Source: JAYEJW01 sp034716535 (GTDB lineage: Bacteria; Pseudomonadota; Gammaproteobacteria; Chromatiales; Chromatiaceae). Taken from it: a stretch of 14,862 bases of DNA. The DNA lies in the NCBI GenBank assembly GCA_034716535.1, contig JAYEJW010000141.1, positions 1-14,862 on the forward strand. Reading direction: 5' to 3'. A program made the position numbers and the translations under genes. The notes under the pieces were generated by a model. The model was not told the origin of the DNA and did no database searches. It worked only from the letters and a program-made list of their open reading frames with translations. Each line of letters opens with the position of its first letter. Within the stretch, counting starts at the first letter, position 1. Shown piece after piece: positions 7,899-14,672 of the stretch.

Positions 7899-7939
7899 AT
7901 TATCCTCGTGATGCCAGACTGTAATTAACCTAAGTTAAT
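7899..7939 (-). promoter_or_regulatory. Putative Crp/Fnr-type operator and class II promoter for module 1
   Basis: ATTAAC (7924-7929), CTAA, GTTAAT (7934-7939) is a perfect 6-base inverted repeat around a 4-base spacer. That is the geometry of FNR/Dnr-family sites (TTGAT-N4-ATCAA), though the half-site differs. On the - strand a -10-like GATAAT (7904-7899) lies about 30 bp from the repeat centre. This places the site near -40, as in class II Crp/Fnr-activated promoters, and no good -35 box is needed. It points toward the pentaheme gene of module 1, and a Crp/Fnr HTH gene ends 37 bases from it on the other side. Not experimentally supported. Confidence 0.5.
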
Positions 7940-7975
7940 CTTATACCCGCGCTGGCCATGAATTTTTTCTATCGG

Positions 7976-8422
7976 TTAAAACATCTGGGCGTCGTCCACC
8001 AGTTTCGGGTCGAATTTCGCGACCTGTTGGAGGGCCTGTTCGTTCAGCACCGACATCCTGCCCTTGCCACAGGCGATCAGGCCCTCTTCGCGCAGTTGCT
8101 TGAGGGTACGGTTCACGTGGATGGGGGTGAGGCCGACTGCATCCGCCAGGTCTTCCTGGGTCATCGGGATATTGTTCTCGGCGAATGTCGCCGAATCCGG
8201 ACGGAACTGTCGGAACAGCTTGAGGCGATGATTGAACTCCACCAGTGTGAACGCAATGCTCTCTCTGGCGCTGCGAGCACCGGTGCTTAGCAGATGCTCC
8301 TGACAGACCGCCATCACCCTCGCGTTCTTGACGATGAGCTCGGTTGCGATCTCCGGATGCTCGCACAGCATCCTGGACACCGCCCCTTTGGGAAAGGCAC
8401 AAAGCACACACCCGGTCAGCAC
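7976..8422 (-). pseudogene. Crp/Fnr-family regulator lacking its N-terminal sensor domain
   Basis: The 148-residue frame from GTG 8422 begins at the end of the cyclic-nucleotide-type beta-roll (LTGCVLCAFPK). It continues through the long dimerisation helix (about 15-70) into a winged helix-turn-helix at about 87-116 (MTQEDLADAVGLTPIHVNR). Full-length members have about 220-250 residues, so roughly the first 90 are missing. In frame upstream, only about 20 non-homologous codons are available before a stop, and these overlap the end of the polyferredoxin gene. The GTG lies 28 bases after the polyferredoxin stop, with a GGAG about 11 bases before it, so the remnant could be translated as the last gene of the module 2 operon. 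It may be a decayed gene or a sensorless DNA-binding protein. A run of seven Gs (8443-8449) marks the likely break point. Confidence 0.75.
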
Positions 8423-8450
8423 TTGCGCAGGGGCTCCGCAGCGGGGGGGC

Positions 8451-9524
8451 TCAGTCGAGCACCTGATAGAGGTTTTTGTGGTGGTTCACCTGGGTGCAGA
8501 TGCGGCATAGCCGCCCGGTCGGCGCCTCGCGCTCGCGCGGAACGTGGAAGCGCACGCCACAGGCGGGGCAGCGGTGCGCCTGAAGCGCCACCTGCTCGCG
8601 CTTCACCCGCCCCCAGGGCTCGATGCCCACCGCCTGCTGCTCGCAGACATCCGCGCACAGTGCGCAGCCCGTGCACTGCTCGGGCAGGATCCGGTAGGCG
8701 CAGCTCGCCCCCTCGTCCTCTTGCAGAGCGATGGCGCCGTGCGGACACAGCTGCACGCAGGCATCGCATCCGTTGCAGCGCGCGGCATCGATCGCCGGGG
8801 CGAACGGCAGGCGATCGGACGGGGAGAGGCGCGGCAGCAGGACCCCCGGCGGGGTGGGCGCGCCGTGCAGCGTCTCGAGCGCCTCTTCCAGGCGCTCGGC
8901 CGGCGCCTTGATCGCATTTCTGAAGAATGCCCGGCGGCTCACGCCCCCCTTGGCCGCCGACTCGTTGACCTGATCCCAGATCTGCAACCAGGGCGTGGCG
9001 CTCAGCTGGCGATGGATCAGCGGCTCTTGGCCCCGGTCGGACAGCAAGCCGTTGATCTGCTCGATGCGCTGCTTAAGGCTCACTCCTGCACCACGCTCAC
9101 AGCGCGCGCAGTCGCCGGCGCTGGTGATGACATAGCGCGTGCCGTCGCGATACAGGCGCAGCAGCTCGACGGTTGCGATGGCGTGCACGCAGGGCATCAG
9201 CGCTTCCCTGGCCCCGGTCACCGTGGAGCGCGCGCAATGGGCGAGGGCCACGCCCTTGCCTGCGCTCTTTCGCCTCGCCGGCGAGAAACGCGTCACGATC
9301 GCCCCTTGCGGGCAGGCCGGCACGCACAGATCGCACCCGTCGCAACGCGCCTCGTCGATGCCCAGCATCTCCTCGTCGATGATCCAGGCCCCTTGCGGGC
9401 AGGCATCAAGGCAGGCCGTGCAGGAGGCGATCTCCGCCAGGGTGTGTACGCACCGATCGGCAATCACCTCGGGCAGGGCGACGCCCGCTTGCGCCGCCTG
9501 CCCGAGCTCGGTGAGGATGCTCAC
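8451..9524 (-). CDS. NapF-like polyferredoxin with zinc-ribbon-like tail
   Basis: The GTG at 9524 overlaps the chaperone's TGA by four bases (GTGA), which fixes the start and gives 357 aa. In order: a first ferredoxin module with an unusual cluster set (C25, C35, C38, C42) and a classic one (C61, C64, C67, C71); a linker with C97, C112 and C139-x2-C142; a twin-Arg-like SRRAFFRN at 196-203; a second module with two classic clusters (C250, C253, C256, C260 and C284, C287, C290, C294); and a tail with C319-x2-C322 and C340-x2-C343, spaced like a zinc ribbon or rubredoxin-like site. No signal peptide is visible at the N-terminus. NapF-type ferredoxins act in the cytoplasm on Fe-S or Mo cofactor loading of the partner molybdoenzyme. 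That role fits here, next to the TorD-type chaperone. The exact substrate is unknown. Confidence 0.85.
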   Translation of the reverse strand: MSILTELGQAAQAGVALPEVIADRCVHTLAEIASCTACLDACPQGAWIIDEEMLGIDEARCDGCDLCVPACPQGAIVTRFSPARRKSAGKGVALAHCARSTVTGAREALMPCVHAIATVELLRLYRDGTRYVITSAGDCARCERGAGVSLKQRIEQINGLLSDRGQEPLIHRQLSATPWLQIWDQVNESAAKGGVSRRAFFRNAIKAPAERLEEALETLHGAPTPPGVLLPRLSPSDRLPFAPAIDAARCNGCDACVQLCPHGAIALQEDEGASCAYRILPEQCTGCALCADVCEQQAVGIEPWGRVKREQVALQAHRCPACGVRFHVPREREAPTGRLCRICTQVNHHKNLYQVLD

Positions 9525-10300
9525 CAGGTAGGCGCGGCACCGGGCACGAAGGGCGCAGGTCCGGCCACCGCCACGCCGGCCTTCGGGTGCATGCGCTCTT
9601 CGATCTCCTCGGCGCTCGGGCGCGGGCTGCCCAGAAGCTCGGCCATCAGGTCCCTGAGCTCGCCCAGGTAGGCCGCCGTCAGGAAGGCCAGCCCGGCATA
9701 GAAACGGACCTGAGAGCGGGTTGCGACGCGCTCGCCGAATTCCTCGATCCAGCGCAGCAGGTGCTCGTCCATGAAGCGCGCCGCCGCCTCGAGGCGCTCT
9801 GCGCCGGGCTCGGTCTCGAGCAGGATGGCCAGGAACTGCAGCTGGTTGACCAGGTGATCGTCCGTGCGCTTGCGCCAATCCTCCACGGCCACGCCGTAAC
9901 GGCGGTACCACTGCCGGATCTGGAACATGGGCTCCTGCATGATCAACCCGTCTTCATCCAGCCACACGGACTCGCACGGCGAGGTCCCGAGGCCGTTGTT
10001 CAGATAAATGTCGGCAAACTCCGCCGCGAGGATGTCCAGGGTGCCCTGATCGAGCGCGGAGGGAATGTCCGAAAGCCCCTCGCGAAAGAGCGCCAGGGCC
10101 TCCCTGCCCTTCGCCCCGCGCAGCTCCAGTCCCAGGAAATCCTCGTAGCAGTCCTTGCGCAGGGACAGGAGCATGTCGCGCTCGAGCTCGCGATCATGCA
10201 ACAGGGCAAGAGCGCGCAGATCCTCGGCAACCGCGGCACAGAACCGGGCCAAGGGCCCGGCCCCGACAGCGTCAGTTGCCTGCTCTGGACGGTTGCTCAT
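9521..10300 (-). CDS. TorD/DmsD-family molybdoenzyme chaperone
   Basis: This 259-aa, mostly helical cytoplasmic protein has no signal peptide or cysteine cluster. The family signature region is at about 107-125 (SPCESVWLDEDGLIMQEPM), corresponding to the E-x-x-x-x-(D/E)-x-x-x-x-M/Q-x-x-P stretch of TorD/DmsD/NarJ-like chaperones. The helix DHLVNQLQFLAIL (148-160) is also typical. Such proteins bind the Tat signal and the apo-enzyme and hold it until the molybdopterin cofactor is inserted. The client is almost certainly the catalytic subunit encoded two genes upstream, and possibly its module 1 paralog, whose Tat region is nearly the same. The ATG overlaps the stop of the B subunit gene by four bases (ATGA), and its own stop overlaps the ferredoxin gene start. 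Confidence 0.85.
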   Translation of the reverse strand: MSNRPEQATDAVGAGPLARFCAAVAEDLRALALLHDRELERDMLLSLRKDCYEDFLGLELRGAKGREALALFREGLSDIPSALDQGTLDILAAEFADIYLNNGLGTSPCESVWLDEDGLIMQEPMFQIRQWYRRYGVAVEDWRKRTDDHLVNQLQFLAILLETEPGAERLEAAARFMDEHLLRWIEEFGERVATRSQVRFYAGLAFLTAAYLGELRDLMAELLGSPRPSAEEIEERMHPKAGVAVAGPAPFVPGAAPTW

Positions 10301-10965
10301 GATTCGACTTTACCCTTGCTGTGGGCCACGAACACGATGGACGGGTTGGTGAGCTCGGGGTTGGCGAAGTTCTTCACCGCCCGCACCGGCTCATCGAGCG
10401 GGCCGATGGCCTTGGTCTCGTACTCGTTGGCGCGCAGCTCGTTGATCGGCCCGATGTCCAGCACGCGCATCATGCAGGCCATCACGCAGTAGGGCTTGCG
10501 CCCGGCCTCGACCTCGTCCACGCACAGGTTGCACTTCTTGACCAGGTTATCGCTCGGATCGAACTGGGGCGCACCGTAGGGACAGGCCGCCTCGCAGCGC
10601 CGACAGCCGATGCACAGCGTCGAGTCGATGTCGACGATGCCGTTATCCGCCCGCTTCCAGAGCGCACCGGTCGGACAGGTCGGCAGACAGGCCGGCTCCG
10701 CGCAGTGGTTGCACGAGACGTTGACCTTGTAGGCGTAGACCTGCGGGTAGGTCCCGCCCTCGATGTACTGCACCCGCCGGAAGCGCGGCCCGGGGGCCAG
10801 CCCGTTCTTGTCCTTGCAGGCGATCTCGCAGGCCCGACAGCCGATGCAGTCGACGTTGTTGTGCACGAAGCCGAGCTGCATCTCGGGCACCACCGGCGTG
10901 TAGGTCTCCTTCTTGCGCCGCTTCACCGCCTCTTTGATCTTCGCCTTGTCTTTTTCAGTTGCCAT
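10297..10965 (-). CDS. DmsB-like four-cluster [4Fe-4S] electron-transfer subunit
   Basis: The 222-aa protein has the 16 cysteines of a DmsB/NrfC/TtrB-type subunit, enough for four [4Fe-4S] clusters: C40-x2-C43-x2-C46-x3-C50; C85-x2-C88-x4-C93-x3-C97; C118-x2-C121-x2-C124-x3-C128; and C145-x2-C148-x11-C160-x3-C164. The stretch VLDIGPINELRA matches the DmsB C-terminal region. It has no signal peptide and should be exported bound to the Tat-bearing catalytic subunit. About 35 residues precede the first cluster, and the first 20 are strongly charged and Lys-rich (KIKEAVKRRKKE), longer than in E. coli DmsB. GGGGAG precedes the ATG. It lies 21 bases after the catalytic gene and overlaps the chaperone gene. 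No membrane subunit follows, where DmsC or NrfD would normally be. Confidence 0.9.
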   Translation of the reverse strand: MATEKDKAKIKEAVKRRKKETYTPVVPEMQLGFVHNNVDCIGCRACEIACKDKNGLAPGPRFRRVQYIEGGTYPQVYAYKVNVSCNHCAEPACLPTCPTGALWKRADNGIVDIDSTLCIGCRRCEAACPYGAPQFDPSDNLVKKCNLCVDEVEAGRKPYCVMACMMRVLDIGPINELRANEYETKAIGPLDEPVRAVKNFANPELTNPSIVFVAHSKGKVES

Positions 10966-10986
10966 GGATCATTCTCCCCGCAGCTA

Positions 10987-13584
10987 TCACATTTCGCGCC
11001 TGTGCTCACGCCGGAAGACGTGCGAGCGGGCCGTGGCCAGCTTGTCCCAGCCGGGGCGATGCTCCAGGTCGGTCTTCTTGATGTTGCACAGGACGGTGTT
11101 GTAGGCGAAGGCGCCCGCCGGGCTCGGCTCATCCAGGGTCAGGAAGTCGGGATTGCCTGAGCGGTCGACACCGTTCTCGTCCACGTCCATCCACACGCCC
11201 TCGTGCAGCACCAGCACGCCCGGCATGCAGCGTTGGGTCACGTAGGCGGGGACCACCACCCGGCCGCGCTCGTTCCACAGCTCGACGGTATCGCCCGTCT
11301 TGATGCCGAGCTTTTCGGCATCGGCGGCGTTGAGCGTGCATTCCTGCTCGTAGGTCTCGCGCAGCCAGGAACAGTTGTTGAAGATGGAGTGGGTGCGCCA
11401 GCGCGGGTGCGGCGATATCAGGTGGTACGGGAACTTCGAGGTCTTGGGGCTGTTCAACGACTCCCAAGGCTCGATCCATTTGGGGATCGAGGGCACGTGA
11501 TAGCCGTACTTGGTCTTCTTCCAGTCCTCGATGTTCGCCAGCTCCGAGCACAGGATCTCGATCTTGCCCGTTGGGGTCTGGAACGGCTTGCCCTGCTCGA
11601 TCTGGTCGCGGAAGGCCACGTGCGGCTGCTCGAACTGGAATTTGTACACCCCGTGCTTCTTGAACTCCTCCCAGGACATGTCCACGTGCTGGTGGTGCTG
11701 CACCTTCTCCCACCAGGCCACCAGATAGGCCTCGTCCACGGGAGCGGGGTTGTTCCAATAGCTCCGGTCCGCCTTCGGATTGTAGTTCTTGCCGAAGTAG
11801 TCTCCGATCCCGGTCTTGTGACCGAGGCGGTAGGCCAGCTCGGTGAAGATCTGGAAGTCCGTCTTGGACTCGCCCATGGGCTCGATGACCTTGGGCCGGT
11901 GGATGTAGTAGTGGCCCTTGTACCAGGGCAGGGCCACGTCGTGGCGCTCGAAGTGGGTGGCCACGGGCAGCAGCACGTCGGCCGCGTAGACACCGGTCGG
12001 GGTGATGGTGGAGTCCAGGCACACCCCGAGCTCGAGCTTCTTGGCCGCCTCGAGCTCCTTGTTGATGTTGGTGAGCTGGTTGAACCAGTTCGAGCCCTGC
12101 CAGAAGATGCCCTTGATGTTGGGCACCACGCCGTCGAGCTGATCGCTGCGCGGCCACAGGCCGGCCTCCTCGCGGGTGACGTTCGGGTAGTTGAGCACGA
12201 TGTGCGCCCAGCGGTCGGACTTGATGGAGGCGAACCAGATGTTGGCGTACTGGTCATAGGGGTAGGCCACGGCCTCGGCATGCCAGGCCTTGCCCACGCC
12301 CTCGGCGCAGCCGCCCAGGACGCCGATGTTGCCGGTCATCGCCTGAAGCGCCGCGCCCATGCGGTTGTACTGCTCGCCGTAGGCGTTGCGACCCGCCGCC
12401 CAAGAGGCCTTGAGCGCCGCCGGCTTGGTGGTGGCGTACATGTCGGCCAGCTTCTTGATGTCCGCCGCCGACACGCCGCAGATCTCTGCGGCCCATTCCG
12501 CACTCTTGGGCTGACCGTCGTAGGTGCCGAGGATGTAGTCCTTGAAGTTTTCCTTGCCGTTGGCGCTGCGCGGCGCCCATTCCGGCATGGTGCCCGCATC
12601 CATGCCCATGGTGAACTTGTCGATGAACGCCTGGTCGTGCAGGTCGTTGGTGAAGATGTAGTGGGCCATGCCCGCCATCATGGCCGCATCCGTGTTGGGC
12701 TTGATGGGGATCCACCAGGCGTCGTAGGCCGAGGCCGAGTCGTTGTACTGGGGATCGACCAGCACGAACTTGCAGCCGCGCTGCTTGGCCAGACGCATGT
12801 AGTAGAAGGTGTTGCCGCCATGGAAGGTGTAGGCCGGATTCCAGCCCCACATGATGATGAGCTTGGAGTGGGCGTAGGCGTCGTCCTCGTTACCGTCTTC
12901 GATGGTGCCGAAGGTCCAGCGCGAGCTGGTGGTGGTGCCCTGGTAGGAGGGCACGGACCAGGAGTTGGTGCGACAGCTGAACATGCCCAGGAAGCGGCCC
13001 AGCAGCCCTTCGATCTGATCGGATTTGTGCAGCACGCCGTAGGAGGCGCCCGCATAGCTCTGATCGAGCAGCGCCTGGTTGCCGTATTTCGCTTTGATCT
13101 CGATCATTTTGCTCGAGACGTAATCCAGGGCCTCTTCCCAGGAGACGCGTTTGAATTTGCCCGCCACACCCTTCTCGTTGATGCGTATCATCGGATAGAG
13201 CAGGCGCTCGGGGGAGTACAGGCGCTGACGATAGGAGCGACCACGCAGACATGCGCGTAGCTGGGGTTCTTCCTCGGTGTCCTTGCCGAAGACGCCGTCA
13301 CGCTGGTAGCGGCCGTCGTCGGTGGAGATGCGCACGATCACGTCGCCCTTCTTGTGCGCGACCAGCATGTGGCGCGAGCCGCAGTTGTGGGCGCAACTGG
13401 TGACCACCGTCTCGAGCTCGTCGTCCTTGGGATAAGGCTCGTAGGCGAAGGCCTTCGCCTCTTTGTTCTTCACCAGACCACCCGCGCCCAGGGCCATCGC
13501 GCCGGCCGCGGAGCTCTTCAGGAAGCTGCGCCGCGTGAGGTTGAGGCGGGAGTCGAGAATCTTCGGATCTAAGGTATCGGTCAT
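10987..13584 (-). CDS. DmsA-like Tat-exported molybdopterin oxidoreductase, module 2
   Basis: The 865-aa catalytic subunit belongs to the DMSO reductase superfamily. A Tat signal comes first (TRRSFLK at 17-23, then a hydrophobic Ala/Gly stretch). The N-terminal Fe-S motif follows, C64-x3-C68-x3-H72-x39-C112 ending in RACLRGR, which reads like DmsA except that the third Cys is His. Then come the bis-MGD domains (SYAGASYGVLH, IIMWGWNPAYTFHGGN, DPQYND, LTGNIGVLGGCAEG-like) and a C-terminal cofactor-binding domain (HPRWRTHSIFNN, GDTVELWNERGRV, MPGVLVLHEGVW). S210 in SWSVPSYQG aligns by eye with the Mo-ligating Ser of DmsA/DorA. The ATG overlaps the pentaheme gene stop by four bases. By resemblance it acts on an oxo-compound or does the reverse oxidation; the substrate is unknown. 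Confidence 0.9.
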   Translation of the reverse strand: MTDTLDPKILDSRLNLTRRSFLKSSAAGAMALGAGGLVKNKEAKAFAYEPYPKDDELETVVTSCAHNCGSRHMLVAHKKGDVIVRISTDDGRYQRDGVFGKDTEEEPQLRACLRGRSYRQRLYSPERLLYPMIRINEKGVAGKFKRVSWEEALDYVSSKMIEIKAKYGNQALLDQSYAGASYGVLHKSDQIEGLLGRFLGMFSCRTNSWSVPSYQGTTTSSRWTFGTIEDGNEDDAYAHSKLIIMWGWNPAYTFHGGNTFYYMRLAKQRGCKFVLVDPQYNDSASAYDAWWIPIKPNTDAAMMAGMAHYIFTNDLHDQAFIDKFTMGMDAGTMPEWAPRSANGKENFKDYILGTYDGQPKSAEWAAEICGVSAADIKKLADMYATTKPAALKASWAAGRNAYGEQYNRMGAALQAMTGNIGVLGGCAEGVGKAWHAEAVAYPYDQYANIWFASIKSDRWAHIVLNYPNVTREEAGLWPRSDQLDGVVPNIKGIFWQGSNWFNQLTNINKELEAAKKLELGVCLDSTITPTGVYAADVLLPVATHFERHDVALPWYKGHYYIHRPKVIEPMGESKTDFQIFTELAYRLGHKTGIGDYFGKNYNPKADRSYWNNPAPVDEAYLVAWWEKVQHHQHVDMSWEEFKKHGVYKFQFEQPHVAFRDQIEQGKPFQTPTGKIEILCSELANIEDWKKTKYGYHVPSIPKWIEPWESLNSPKTSKFPYHLISPHPRWRTHSIFNNCSWLRETYEQECTLNAADAEKLGIKTGDTVELWNERGRVVVPAYVTQRCMPGVLVLHEGVWMDVDENGVDRSGNPDFLTLDEPSPAGAFAYNTVLCNIKKTDLEHRPGWDKLATARSHVFRREHRREM

Positions 13585-14396
13585 TTCGGTTCACCCTGGG
13601 GCTGGTCCTGCTTGGTTTCTGCGACACCCACGAGGAAGCGGGGCTCGGACTCGGTCGGGCGCTCTTTCGCCCACTCGGGCACGGTATCGCCGGCGCCGGG
13701 CCAGGGGTGGCGTGGATAGGGGTAGACGATCCGATACCAGGCCCGTCCGCCATGACAACCGAAGCACACGTCCTTGTCTTCCTTGGCCGCCGCTTCGATG
13801 GCCGCGGGCTTGAGGAAGTTGACGTTGTGCCGGTTCGAACGGATGGCCGCATGACAGAGCAGACAGTCGTAGTTGAAGGCCACGCCGGCCTCACGCCAGT
13901 CGCCCGGGGGCACGCCCATGATCTCGGCGTTGTGCCTGCCGTGACACATCAGGCAGATGTTCGGGTCGACGTGCTTGCGCTGGATAAAGGTCAGGTCGCT
14001 GTTCCAGGAGGAGCCGGCCGTCTCCTCGCGCGGGTCGTTGCCCTGATGGCAGGTGGTGCACTTCAGCTCCATCACCTGCTTGGCATAGTCGGTGACCAGG
14101 TGGCGGCGATGGAAGCTCTCCTGCTCGCCCTGGTAGGTGTCCAGGGTCTGATACCAGGCCAACGCCTCGCTCTTGGTCACTCCGGCCGGGGACTGGGCGC
14201 GCACCGAGGGCTCCAGGACCTCCGCATGACAGGCCAGGCAATCCTCGTTGCTCGCGCTCTCGATGGCCGGCTTGAAATGGATCGGATCCCACCGCGCCTC
14301 ATCGTAGCTCGGCGTCTGCTCGGCCACGGCGTTGCCGCCCACCGCCACACAACCGATCAGGGCGAAAAGGCCTACTCGTCTCGCTGCTCGTTTCAT
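13581..14396 (-). CDS. Pentaheme c-type cytochrome, module 2
   Basis: The 271-aa exported protein has a signal peptide (about 1-25, ending GNAVA-E) and heme motifs C53LACH, C113TTCH, C148LMCH, C178LLCH and C211FGCH, all at the same positions as in the module 1 paralog. Shared stretches include ARWDPIHFKPAI, LAWYQTLDTYQGEQ, FHRRHLV and CHGGRAWY. H40, H96, H99 and H190 are likely distal heme ligands. It differs mainly in a longer C-terminus rich in Gln and Pro (TKQDQPQGEPK). There is no membrane anchor, so it is a soluble periplasmic carrier. It heads the module 2 operon, its TGA overlaps the catalytic subunit's ATG, and GGAG lies eight bases before its own ATG. Being first and overlapping, it is probably made in proportion to the enzyme and is its direct electron partner. 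Confidence 0.9.
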   Translation of the reverse strand: MKRAARRVGLFALIGCVAVGGNAVAEQTPSYDEARWDPIHFKPAIESASNEDCLACHAEVLEPSVRAQSPAGVTKSEALAWYQTLDTYQGEQESFHRRHLVTDYAKQVMELKCTTCHQGNDPREETAGSSWNSDLTFIQRKHVDPNICLMCHGRHNAEIMGVPPGDWREAGVAFNYDCLLCHAAIRSNRHNVNFLKPAAIEAAAKEDKDVCFGCHGGRAWYRIVYPYPRHPWPGAGDTVPEWAKERPTESEPRFLVGVAETKQDQPQGEPK

Positions 14397-14610
14397 GCCT
14401 CGGCTCCGAAAAAAGCTTCTGGCCCGGAGGCATACTTCCTCCGGACAGGAGGCCGGCCCTGTCGCCGGCCGATTCCCGACAACTCTTTTGAATATTGTTT
14501 GAAGGGGTTGCGTCGAAACCCGTCAATTGACACCGCTCGCCGGGTTCTCGTGGATCGATGTTCGGTAGGTGGGAAGTAGCGCTTCTGTTTCCGCCGCCTC
14601 TCCCTCCACA
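14397..14610. promoter_or_regulatory. Region upstream of the module 2 operon; probable promoter
   Basis: No gene is visible. On the - strand, TTGACG (14526-14521) is followed after 17 bases by TTCAAA (14503-14498), a good -35 box with a poor -10 box. On the + strand the hexamer TTTGAA occurs twice, 11 bases apart (14487-14492 and 14498-14503), which could be a regulator site on one face of the helix. GTCAATTGAC (14522-14531) is a perfect palindrome without a spacer. I see no match to the inverted repeat ahead of module 1. Confidence 0.3.
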
Positions 14611-14656
14611 CGAAAACCGACACGTCCTTGTGTCGAAGGCTCAACCGTCCGTTGAG
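14611..14656 (-). terminator. Probable terminator of the Met/Gly-rich gene
   Basis: Reading on the - strand after the stop at 14673, CTCAAC-GGACG-GTTGAG (14656-14640) forms one hairpin. CGACAC-AAGGAC-GTGTCG (14635-14618) forms a second, followed at once by GTTTT. The second has the layout of a short rho-independent terminator, though the T run is brief. Confidence 0.5.
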
Positions 14657-14672
14657 TAAGGCGTCAGATCGA

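Larger units (their letters stand above)
7514..7975. other. 462-base intergenic region between the two modules
   Basis: This gap holds a Crp/Fnr-type inverted repeat and a -10-like box near its right end (7899-7939) and two very short - strand frames (7741-7866 and 7646-7744), listed separately. Otherwise I see no gene, tRNA or clear terminator. It is less G+C-rich near 7880-7975 than the genes around it, as expected for a promoter. It probably serves as the leader of the module 1 transcript. Confidence 0.6.

Noticed and set aside
11203..13260. Long open frame (685 codons) on the + strand antisense to the module 2 catalytic gene
   Set aside because: It is the antisense shadow of a G+C-rich, well-conserved gene. 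Its Val/Leu/Gly/His-heavy composition, lack of motifs and an equivalent shadow over the paralog (4005-5843) argue against coding.
4038..13584. Naming the catalytic subunits as DMSO, selenate, tetrathionate or sulfite enzymes
   Set aside because: Resemblance to DmsA is general. The His-substituted Fe-S motif, pentaheme partner and missing membrane subunit fit none of these closely enough to assign a substrate or symbol.
14522..14531. GTCAATTGAC palindrome as an FNR-type site
   Set aside because: It has no 4-base spacer and weak half-sites, and it overlaps the -35-like TTGACG, so it may be coincidental.
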